From positions 741,501 through 805,500 of the forward strand of contig JAKOGI010000145.1 of the NCBI GenBank assembly GCA_029747015.1: a stretch of DNA of 64,000 nucleotides, read 5' to 3'. The position numbers were made by a program, and so were the translations under genes. The notes beneath the pieces are model-generated. The model was not told where the DNA came from and did no database searches. It was given only the letters and a program-made list of their open reading frames with translations. Source of the stretch: Carnegiea gigantea (taxonomy: Eukaryota; Streptophyta; Magnoliopsida; Caryophyllales; Cactaceae). Positions 11,501 to 23,500 of the stretch are shown piece by piece (position 1 is the first letter of the stretch; each line of letters begins with the position of its first letter).

Positions 11501-14500
11501 AAGCTTCCCATACAAAAAAGGACAACTTCAAAGGAGCAAAAGACTTTCAAATAATATACCAAGGCAAACTGAAGAAGTCAGTGCATTCTCAAAGGGGGAA
11601 GAGAGAGAAAGTAAAATTTCATAGTGTCATGGGAAAAGTCATTGAAAGAAACCCCATCAAGCATGCTAAAAAACAAGGCGCACTATCATCCTCTGCGAAT
11701 GCATCACAAGCAAAGTTGGGGGACTAACAACTGAGGAAGAGTGATAGATGAACACCATAATCGCCATTTTGCTAACTCAGAAGCCAATTAAGACCCTCCA
11801 ACCCATATTTGGCTTTGACCGTGTCCTCTAAAGCTTCTCCCTCTCATCCATAAACCTCCACAACAAACTTGGGGAGATGGACCTCGTCGAAAATAGTAAG
11901 TCTCTGATGCGTAAGCCACATTTAGGAAAAGCTTGCTCAACAATATTCCATTTCATGAGTCGTACTTAAAATCATCCCAAAAGAATCCGCCAGGAAACTC
12001 CTTTGAATGGCTTCCAACTTGTTTGGCATTGAATGACAAACAAGAAAAAGTAAAAGAAACTAGGTTGGGATACTAGATAGGACACTTTTGACAAGGATCA
12101 ATACTTCCCTTTAGAGAGATACTTGGCTTTCCAACAAGAAAACATTTTATAAAACCTCTCAATGATTGGTTCCCAAACAGACTTCTCTTTGAATTTAGCA
12201 CCAAGGGTAAATTCTTGGTAAGTGAAGGGAGTGAATCTGAACCAGAACCCAAACTGCGTAAATGAGCATTATCCACCTCCCCCCCACACAAGATAGAAAA
12301 GTCAGGTCCACTCTCCAACCACAAACAACCTCAAAACAAGCAAGGATACACCGAAGATCAATAATATGTTCACAACCATTACTACAAAATATGATTGTGT
12401 CATCGACATAAGGAAATGAGAAATTTCTAACCACACACAATGTGAGCCCTCCATTGAAAAACAAACAAGAAGGTCAGCCCAGGTTGTAGCCAACAAGATT
12501 CTACTCAAGACCTCATGACATTTCACCTCACGTCATTTTTTGGAGTATTTCAAGAGAGAGAAATGGATGAGTTTTTGACTGTGCAGAAACTCCATTTTAG
12601 CATTTGACATTTATCAAGACTCTATACCTTTGGGATAATGAAATGTTTAGCTCTTCCTCTTTTGATGTGTCCGACTTCATGGATAGCTTGTACTTTGGAT
12701 GTATATAGTCTTTTGTATGATTCTTTCTATGCATCTGATCTTTTGATCTTTCCATATTAAAATATTAGCTTTTTCTCATCAAAAAAAAGATTGAAAAGGA
12801 GAGGTGAGATAGGATCGCCCTAACGAAGTCGGACGTACTCTGGAAGCATAAAAGAATTCTGTTCAAGAACCATTAAGGAGCATCGCAAAAGAAGTGGTAG
12901 AAATGCACGAAGACATCCATCCCATCCATTTGTCCCCGGAGCCCATTCTCCTAGCAATTGACATATTCCGCATTTGTAGATAACCCAATTCATGATAGCT
13001 TGAAGGCCCCCCCCCCCCCCTTAAGGGGTTTTGCACCACTTTCATTCGCGTGTGTGTGTTACAGTCATCATACTTTTGACATCTTTTGCTAGAGTTTCTC
13101 TAACCAAATATGTTTTTTGATAAGGAAAAAGAGTAAAATATATTAAACTGAAAAATATACAAAGGGATGGACGCATGCAAGCATCCTACAAAAGGGTTAT
13201 GTACACCCAAGATGGAACCTATCCACAAAATCAATAACATCAAAAGAGGAATCACAAAAGTTCCCACTATCCAAGAAAAAGAGCCGTGATAATAATATCT
13301 TTGATTCGTTGAAGGGGCGTCTCCTCTCCTTCAAAGACTCTTTTTGTTTCTCTCTCGCGAAATAGTCTAAAAAATCGCATGTGGGATCAATAAGACGCTT
13401 CTCTCTTTAACTTTCTTACCGAAAGCACCCTCCCAAGCCAAAAGATGATTCCTCACAGAATCCAAAACAACCCAGGAGACTCCCAAACAACTAAAGGATA
13501 ACTCCCAAAGAGCCCTTGCAAATTGACAATGCAGCAGTAGGTGATCCGAGGACTCCAGATCGTCTTTGCACATAGAACATCTATTCACCAAAATAGTTCT
13601 CTTCTTTTGTAAATTATCACATGTCAAAATACTCCCATGCGAAACTTCCCACACAAAAATTGACACCTTCAAGGGAGCCAAAGTCTTCCAAATGATTTTC
13701 CAAGGGCACCGCCCCAAAAATCTAGACTCCATAGCGAAGGTAGAATTAGAGAGGAGCTTTAGATAATAAGATTTAACAGTGAAAAATCCTTTAGAGTTGA
13801 GATCCCAAGTAACCACATCAGGTGAGTCCTAGGGTGAAATCTCACTCAACTTACTGAGAAAGGTGGCAAGGATAGTGTCATCCACCGAAGCATCACGGAT
13901 GAAAACAGGAGACCACACAATAGTGCTAGGCCCACGTCGGAAATAATCTGCAATAGTAGCATTTCTATTCACCGCAAGCACATAAAGAGAGGGGAAGGTA
14001 TCTCGTAGAGGACCTCCGTACACCAACAGTCGTGCCAAAACAAAATAGAAGAACCGACACCCGCCTTGAAGGAAAAATGATGAAAAAATCTTCCCCATCC
14101 TTTATGAATGAAACTCCACAAACTTTGCCCATAAGCACCACTTGGTTTGGAGGGATACCATCCAAGACCATTATCCCCATATTTGCTCCTAATCACCCTT
14201 CTCCACAGGCTATCCTTCCCTTTCATGCATCTCCACAACCACTTGCCTAGCAATGCTTTATTGAAGAGTCTAAGATCTCTAACACCTAATCCCCCTTCAG
14301 GTATGGGATTCTTGATAATATTCCATCTAACAAGATGAAATTTGAAGTCACTAACAAAAGAACCCCAAAGGAATTTTCTCTGAATAGCTTCCAACTTATT
14401 AGTCATTCAAACTGGTAAAGGAAAGAGTGAGAGAAAGTAAGCTGGAATACTCGACAAAACACTTTCAATAAGTGCCAGTCTCCTCCCTTTAGATATATGT

Positions 14501-17500
14501 TTTGATTTCCACACCGATAGTCTTCTCTCAAAACCCTCGACCACAGGTTCCCAAATGGATTTATCCTTAGATTTTGCACCAAGAGGGAGACCAAAATAGG
14601 ATGCTGGAAAAGAATCAATAGAGCATCCTAGAATACCTGCAAGCAATTGAATATTGTCCACTTGCCCAATTGGCAAGATAGAGCTATTTGACAAATTGAC
14701 TCTTAGCCCAGCCTCAAACCAAATAAGAATGTCACGCAAGTTCACTATTTGCTCGCAATCATTATCATAGAAGATAATCGTACCATCAGCAAAGAGTAGG
14801 TGGGAGATCTAGTGGCAGATTCATTCAATTGGCCTACAGAGAAACCAGAAATAAGCCCCGCTATAGCAGCCAAGTTAACCATCCTTGTAAACACTTCCAT
14901 CACCAATAAGAACAGAAGAGGGGAGATAGGGTCACCCTGGCGCAACCCTTTAGAAGCAGAAAAGAATTGAGAAAGGGAGCCATTAACTAACACCGCAAGA
15001 GAAAAGAAATACAATGGCGAATCCAAGCAATCCATGTCTCCCCAAACCCCATTCTTCTCATCACGTAAATAAAAAAATCCCAATTGACATGGTCATAAGC
15101 CTTCTCGATGTCAAGCTTACAAATAACCCCCGGCTTACCTGACTTGGTCCTGGAGTCAATAAGCTCATTTGCAATGAGCACTGCATCCAAAATCTGCCTG
15201 CAACAAAGTCGTTCTGATTCTCAGATATGAGACCTCCAATTACACATCTCAACCTACGAGCTAACACCTTCGAGAGCAACTTATAAATACACCCAATCAA
15301 ACTAATTGGGTGATAATCCTCAATATTCTATGCATCAGCTCTCTTAGGCATAAGCCCTATGAAGGCAGCATTAAGGCTAGCCACAAATTTTCCATTAGTG
15401 TAAAACTCCGAGAACATAGTCAACACATCCCTTCGCACCGTATCCCAATTTGCTTAAAAGAAAGCCATAGTCATTCCATCTAGCCGGGCGCCTTATCCCC
15501 ACAACACTCATGTAGAGCTCTAATAACTTCTTCATCAAATGGCATCTCAAAAACCTCCCTGGCAGAGGTAGATAAAGAGGGCAACGATAAGCCATCCACT
15601 TTCGGCCTCCAAGGTTCAGTCTCAGAAAACAGCTTCTTGTAGAAGCCACGTATAGAGCTTTTTACACTTCCAATCATTTCATAACGATTCCCCACAATCT
15701 ACATCCCTGACATGAAGTTTAACTTCCTGCGCATATTGGCCGTTCTATGGAAAAACTTTGTATTGCGATCCCCCTCTCTAAACCCCAGAGCCCCTGACTT
15801 TTGCCTCCAAGAAATTTCTTTCATGTGCACAACCCTTGTCAACTCCTCTCTTGCCTCCCTCCTTTGGTCGACATCATCATTGTTAGACCATTAGATTCTT
15901 CCTTCACATCAAGCGCATTAACAGAATCCAACAGTTTGTATTTCCTTAACTTAATATCCCCGAAGACTTCTTTGTTCCATTTCTTCAACTCCTCTTTAAC
16001 AAACTTAAGCTTCCTCACAAGTACAAAACTAGCAAAGCCTTCAACTTCCACCTCCTCCCACCATTTTTTAAAAAGGTTAGAGAACCCCTCAACTTCAAGC
16101 CACATGTTCTCGAATTTGAAAGGAACCTTCCCCCTCTCCAGCTTGGCGCTCTCTAAGAGTTATTGGGAAATGATCTGAAAGAGGCCTTGGCAATCTAGTC
16201 TGAAATGAGTCTGGGAAATGTCCCCCCCCCCAGTCCAAAGAAACCAAGAACCGGTCCAACATCGAGCAAACAGCTTCCCCACCACTCCTAAACCACGTAA
16301 AATCACCCCCTGCAAAGGAAAATCCACTAAGGCATCATAATTGATGAAGTCATGAAAGTCCAACATAGTATTCATTGGACATAATCCCGAAGTCCGTTCT
16401 TGAGGATATAAAATTTCATTGAAATCTCCCCCGATACACCATGGACCAGGCCATCCACCTCTAGTTCGTTGAAGCTCTTCCCAAAACCTCAATTTATCAA
16501 GCCTAGCTTGAGGACACTAAACCTCGGAAAAAGCCCATGTGAAGCCACCCTCTACCATTTGAAATATGCAAGTAATGGAGAATCCCCCTTGAGAAGAGGA
16601 GACAAAGTTGAAGGTGTTCTTGCCCGGCATCACTATGATGGCCCCAGAGGCACCTTCAGCATTAACAAAAGCAAAATCAACAGAATAGTGCCCCCCACAA
16701 ACTATAAATAACAGAAAGTGAAACTTCTTCTAACTTTGTCTCTTGTACACAAATAAGATCACATTTCCAATCCCTCTGAAAACTTTTCAAAACATCTCTC
16801 TTGCGAAGATCATTGATGCCCCTCATATTTCAAGACAACATCCTAAACATACGGAACCAACATCCCACTAGAAGAGGCACTTGCCCGGTCCTAGTTCACA
16901 CCAAACTCGAGCCTCCTAAATTCTCTTTGCCTTCTGATTGCCGATGGTGTCCTCAACATACTCTGTTTAGACACAACACTGTTCTTTTCAATTCTAGAAA
17001 ATAAATGAATAAACTCACTTTCATAGTCTGAAAATACCACACCGATAGTGGCAACAATACTTTTGAGCTTGGAAGCCACCCATTTTGACACATTCTCAGA
17101 ATTAACATTTTCTCCATCCCAAACATCTTCTACCGAGAACAAATCATTTGAACTCTGAAGAAAAGAGAAATCAATGGCTAAAAGAGTTTCCTCATCTTCA
17201 ACATTAGTCCGGGCAATGGACACTAATGACCAATCATGCACAGGATGCTCACAACTATTGTCAACCATCCCTGAAAAAGATGCACTACTTGGAGATCCTA
17301 AACTCATAGCAAATGCATCCCAAACCACTTCGCCAGGTAAATCGCAAGGAGCACCACCAAATACACCAAGACTCAAATCTACAGAATACGAGAAGTGATT
17401 TCCCACAAAAAAAAGAGGAGGATTAACCATCAGAGCAGTAGGTTGGTCAATCATATCATTGAGCCAAGAATGAGAACCGAAAGATATATGAGTTGACGCC

Positions 17501-20500
17501 AAAGGGAGAGAAGATAATGCATAGGCCGAAGAAGAAGAATAAACACTCCTCGCCAGCTCATGCCTTACTAATGGAAGAGCATAATCATCCCTGATTGGAA
17601 AAATGGGTGTGCCCATGTAAAACTGACTAGCGATATCAGCTTCCAGCCTTGCTGGATCAACCATGCAACCTCATCAACTGAAGAACTTGAAGTAGGAGCT
17701 AACAAAGCAAGCGAGGCATCAGGGACTCCTTTTGCTACAACTCCTGCTACCTCCACATTGCTAGTTGTGTCTCTATTACTTTCCTTCGAGGTTAAACCCA
17801 AAGAGCTCCTACGTACATAGACCTGATTTGGTTGACGTCTATAGACATGCCCAAGATACTCGCCATTCCTCCTGGTTAACTCAGGAGGCTAACCATTCCC
17901 ATGATCTGCTAGAGACCAGGATGGTTCCACTGGAGAACTTAACCCCAAGTTAGTAGTCAAAGGCGGATATGACAAAACACCGGCATAAGAGTGAGGAAAG
18001 CACGCTGGTTCACCAATGAAACCACACTGAGGGCAACAACCTAGGGGTGGTGGCGGTAGAGCTGAGTTCTCCCAAAGCTCTTAGACTTCATTGCTTGCGA
18101 ATGGCACCCTTTCAGATGCAAAACTGGCTGAAGGCAAAACTGACTCACAATGTCAGCTACTGAATCAAAGATTTTAACCCAGCCCGATCATTCTAACCGC
18201 CTGGGAAAACAACGAAAGCTCTATTGCCTTATTTGATTACCGAAAGCTGCAAAAATTTTCCAGCAAGATTGCTCTTGAATTCCAACATATAAATTCTGGA
18301 ATGAGGCCTCATTTGATTACACCAAGAAGCTGATTTAGACTTCTTAAACCTACCCCAAGCTCTTACCAACCACAAAACAACTAGTTCAGGCAAAAAAATG
18401 GAGAATCTCCTCCCCCTCCCATTCTATGAGATTTTCAATATGTCCTCTTTGCTTCCAACGACACTAAGATCAAATGACTTGCTTTCAATAGCCACAAATT
18501 TCTTGCAACTGCCCCTCATAATACCCGCTAATACCAGCTCAATGGTGGATTACGAACCAGGAACGGATGAAAATGAAAGAGTAAGACAACAACCAAAAGG
18601 GGAAATGGCTCACTGGAGTTAAAATGGGAAGACCAACACTACCACCGGCTGTCCTCGTAATAGGGAATCAGAAACAGTGCGCCAGCGAGATTTCGGCGCA
18701 GTTTTAGTCGCCGGAAAAGTCGCGGGCGAATCATTCGCCGAAGAGGGAGTCGGCGGGGACAGAAACCTAGCGCTCACTTCAAAAGAGGAGAAAACCCACC
18801 CCCCGGAGATAGATATGAGAAAACTCACCTGATGAACGTGAAAAACCAACGAATATGAGCAAACAGCAGCCGGTGCAGGGACTTCGGCAGCTCCAGGAGA
18901 CCTAAGACCCAGCAAGTCTCAGGTTAAGCTCCAATGATCGCGTTTGAATCCCAAGACAACGATGGCCGGTGAATGGTGATCGAACAACTCTCTTTCTCTC
19001 TCTCTGTCTCTCTCTCTCGAAACTGTGGCTGACGGCGACGGCACAGCAGGAAACAGCGACTCGCCGAAGGGCAGCGATGACGGCTGGTTAAGTCGTGGCA
19101 GCCACTGCATCAGCCAAGGCAACCTTGATGCCTCGGGGCATGGCAAGGCAACCTTGGTTAAGCCAAGGCAACCTCTCTAACCAAATATGTTATCTTGTGA
19201 GTAAGTTCTTTCCTCTTTCAAATCCAGATGAATACCCAAAGTTCTACTCCAGCATGGTGTGAAGGGGCTCCCTTAACCTTCAATGTTTCTCCGTTGGCTT
19301 TAAAATTAAAATTCATTTACTGAATATTACTCCATAGTCCATAGCAAAGGAGGTCGAGGATACTTTAGCAAGGTTATTTCCCTGTTATTTCCCTATTCTT
19401 CAGTAATTTACCCAGGATAGCCTTGTACCCCCCCCCCCCCCCCCCAAAAAAAAAAGGGTAGAGTTATACCCAAAGTCAATAGATTCAGACATGTCTTCAG
19501 CTCATTGTTGAACCTTAATGAAACTCCATAGCGGCAAGCACCCAGGCAAGAGGGGCGGGGAGCATTTGTCTATGCCACGCCACCAGTTCAACCTACATAA
19601 ATGAAGCAGATCCCTACCTTAAGGAGTTCTTCTTGTGTTATTTCTCTTGCAGCAATGGGATGGCATTTTCCTGGAAATATTCCTGTAAAAGCCAAAAAGT
19701 TGGACAACATCAGATAAGTGAAGGACAGCAATACTACATCACTAGACGGAATACCTGAAAAGGTCTAACAAAGTCGAACGAGAGAATATGGAAACAGCTA
19801 AACCTGCAGTTGAAAGGCTAGCCGCAATGGCTCGAAGACGATCAGGCCTTTCAGGATGTGGATGTGGCTTCAATACAACCTGCATTACCATGAATCACAC
19901 AGGAGAAAAAGGTTAAGTAAACAAAATTACTGCAAAAACTTTTTCAAAAAAACCTCAAAATTTTGAATCCTATGTACTACAGCGGCCCCCCCCCCCCCCA
20001 AAAAAAAAAAAAACCCATGCTGAATTGAATGGTTGCCAAGACACTGATTCAGAAACAAACATTGAAGCCTCCGAAGGAGGCACTCCCAACTCTTCAGTCA
20101 AAGCAAATCCCAGTTAAAAGTCAGCCAATGAATTTCTCTAGAGAAATCATGCTAAATTCTATTGGCATCCTATTTTAGGGCAACATGCTAACGTTCTGAC
20201 AGAACATAGACCTCGGGTTATACACATAAATGACAAGCAAGTCTAGTACCACAGACAGGTAACAGCACCTTATTGCGATGGATTACACCCAATACCAAAA
20301 AGATGTTCACAACAGGAAATTCCGTGCAAGATTAATGCAGAAGCGTCAAGAAATATAGACGACACATAGACAAGAAAGGAACTGATATTGCAAAATTGCC
20401 CACATAATGAGTATTTGTACAAAGTCAAACAACAAACAATGATCAGATAAAACAGGTACCATAAATTGGGAATTGACCACAATCAGACACCAAATCTCTA

Positions 20501-23500
20501 AACGACAAGGAAATCGACTTCCGTAAATCAAATAATTCTTCTTCAGGAAAAGTCGAATAAGATGCTAACTTATTGCGTAAAGTACCATTAATAGCTGTGG
20601 GCATGGTGTTATTAGATTAACAGATTTCCATCAGTGGACATATCTGTGTATCCCATTTTCTCCCACTTTAGAAATTTGTTTTTCATGACTTGACCATTTA
20701 ACAAAATCTGCAAATCGTCCACCTTGCTAATCAACTAAATTACGGAAATATATTATGTGCATCTATGCAAAGCAATGCTATGAAGATTAACAATCTGCTC
20801 ACTCTGAATGCATTGTTATCCAAAAGCTGTGCTACACTTGATAGAAAATACGAGAATTAACAAGATGATACATTTGTTTCCCAATGACTGCCGCAATATC
20901 CCAGCATATTCAATGAAGCTAATGATCATTTGGCTTAACTTCCACTTTTGGGATAGACAAAAACAGAAATGAAAACACCTACTCTTTTCAACGGGCAGAG
21001 AATAAAGACAATCTCCCTCAAAAATTCCAAGCCTAAGAAAGAATCTTACCAATTGGCATTTGGTGAGGAGCTCATGCCCTCAAATCATTTTCTTATTCAA
21101 CAATGGAAACACTCCTGAATGAGCCCCTGGCAACCTACGGACATCACTTCTACTTTCTTCCTATTGGTTGTGTCCTAGGCTGCAAACGGACTGAATGCAA
21201 TGTTTTCAGGAGGCGTCCTCCTCAGGCACTGGAGCAACTTTCTTGTATTCACTCACGCAAATGCCCCAGTTTCTGAGTTCTTGGAAAGGGAAGCATAGAA
21301 TCATCCTTAAAACTTCCATTTGGAAGATCAAGCGACTAGACGTTAAAGGACCTCACTAATTTGTGAGAGGCATTATTTGGAAGAATTCAAGGTACTGATA
21401 ATTCTCTGTTTATAGATATCCCATGCTTCTTATCAGACACATTAATTTCAAATATAATATCATGACCAAATAAGAAAAGATTGCAAATTATTAATGATCC
21501 TAAGAGCATATGTTCCCACATGCCAAAATCACTGTATATTTTCCCCCCCATATGCATGTCATGTATTCAGTTTTTAACAACAAGTGGCTCCAGAGTGACT
21601 CTGCTCCAGGAGCATGGTACAGGCTATGGAAAAGATACAGTTTGGCAACATCAGTGACGGAAAAGTAAAGCTAAGACATCAAGTGTGAAGCTTACTAATA
21701 AAAAACTGCAAAACTCTGCCCAATTACAGGGTTTTCAATAGATTCTACTGAACAGCCACTAATCTTCCAAAAACATTAGACCTTCCAACTTTTAGCGACA
21801 ATACTGCTAAGCATGAAATGATGGAAAACCAGTTTTTCTCCACTTTACTTTTGAGGGGTGAAAAGCAGGGAAACGGAAGCGTACTTCTGAGTGCAATAAC
21901 ATTCTCTCATCAAAACCAACAACGGTGGACAACGCGGATGCCGATGTATCACAGATTGATTCTGTATGAACAATAACCATAATCATCATCTAAGATAGGA
22001 ACAGCTAAAACTCTTAAGTACAGGATAAAAATCAGACCAAATTAATGGAACATACAAGCAGTTGCACGGAATCAGCTTCTAAGACACCCCATGCAATAAA
22101 GAGAACAATGATGTGACAAGACCATCCAAATGCATAGCAAATCAATGAAAACAATGCAAGTACAGCACCCATACACTGGCTATCACAGGCAGAAAAGGCC
22201 TGAACATACTTAGACGAAGCACACCTTCATTCAGGACTGGATAGTGACAAAATCCTGGTCTGCTAACACATTTTCATATATTTTTGCCACTATAACTGAT
22301 GTTTTCTCACAGTATTGCTTCTACAGGCTATTTGAAGTTCGGGATTGTTAGTAGCTCTATTAATTCTGCTCTAGACTCTAATCCTTCAGTTAGCAATTTA
22401 ACCAAATTAAAGCAATTTAGATAGTGTTTCTACTTTAGTTTTTCCTTAAATTAAACATAACTATTTAATGTACACCATCACCTAGATTGTACTCCATTAG
22501 CATCTACTACTTCCCACTTTGAGATGCTACCCCTTTGCTATTAAGTAAGTTTTATCGTACTCAACGAGTTCAAGGGTTGAATGTAGTCAAAGCAAAATAT
22601 GAGCCCCATCCCATCTCTTAAAGATGTTTCTCCCTTTCACATCACTTTAGCCAGGAAGGTGGCATCGAGGATGAAGTAGCCATTGGAGGTGTGGCTATAC
22701 TGAGAGTCGAAAAGTTCAGATGGGATCGATCATTCAAGAAGTAGGGGATATTGACGAGGATAGCAACCAACGAATAAAAGTACAATGGCAAAAATAGAAG
22801 AAAGCATCTAGGGTGTTGTGTGATAAAAAGATCCCACTAAGATCGAAAGGTAGGGTTTATTGTATGGTCGTTAGACTAGCACTATTGTATGATGGAGAGC
22901 ATTAGCCAATCAAGAAGAATCAAGCATAGAGGATGACGGTCGCGAAAGTGAAGATGATTCGTTGGATGTATGGCCACACGAGATTAGATAAGATTAGAAA
23001 TGCAGTGATTAGAGATAAAGTAAGAATGGCACCAGTAAAGAAATGCAAAGAGGATTGATCTCTTTAAGTGTAAAAAAAGCTGAGGTAGAACTACAAAAAG
23101 TTGGAATGAAGTGATTAAGCACGATTTGAAGACTTCAGGAATAAAAGAGAACATGGCTCAAGATAGAAGATTATGGAGGGCTAAGATTAAGGTTGCAGAC
23201 TTTAGGTAGTAAACTAGTTGACATCCCCTTAAATACAGAGGGCATACTATTCGTTGAGGTGGGGATCTGTTTTCTTTTTTTTTTTTAAATCTTGTTTACA
23301 TTTACAATAAATTTGGGTAAGTGAAGGTAGCGCCTAAGCTTTCCTTTATTACCTATGTATTGTTTCGTCTTGCAAGTCCTTGATTGTATCAAAGGTTTTT
23401 TTCAACTTCAAAGCGGTTTTCTTAAATCTTTTTTGTGGGTCTATTGGAATCAACCTCTATGTAGATAGTGATAACTGCAAAGGTAACGCCACTTACATTT

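Larger units (their letters stand above)
13113..19173 (-). mobile_element. full-length, inactive L1-type LINE (LINE A)
   Basis: About 6.06 kb, flanked by an 18-bp target-site duplication and ending in a short poly-A on the minus strand (13113-13118). It starts at 19173 with GGTTGCCTTGGCTTAACC, a word repeated in degenerate form within the first 60 bp. Order on the minus strand: 5' UTR, ORF1 remains, ORF2 with endonuclease, RT and zf-RVT, then a 3' UTR ending CCTTATC-A(n). It is inserted in intron 7 of HDA15 in the sense direction, so its poly-A region could act as a premature polyadenylation site. Stops, frameshifts and a mutated RT box make it dead. Confidence 0.93.

Noticed and set aside
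12863..13045. Separate small gene beginning near a poly-C tract
   Set aside because: The translation ([24 protein letters not shown]) is LINE RT sequence continuous with the element at 10960-13045.
10860..13108. Target duplication for the minus-strand LINE at 10960-13045
   Set aside because: Only an 8-bp word (TACTTTTG) is shared by the flanks, which is too short and not adjacent to the ends.
13097..19191. Treating LINE A as an active element
   Set aside because: Structural completeness is good, but a stop at the start of ORF2, frameshifts and the FADG box exclude activity.
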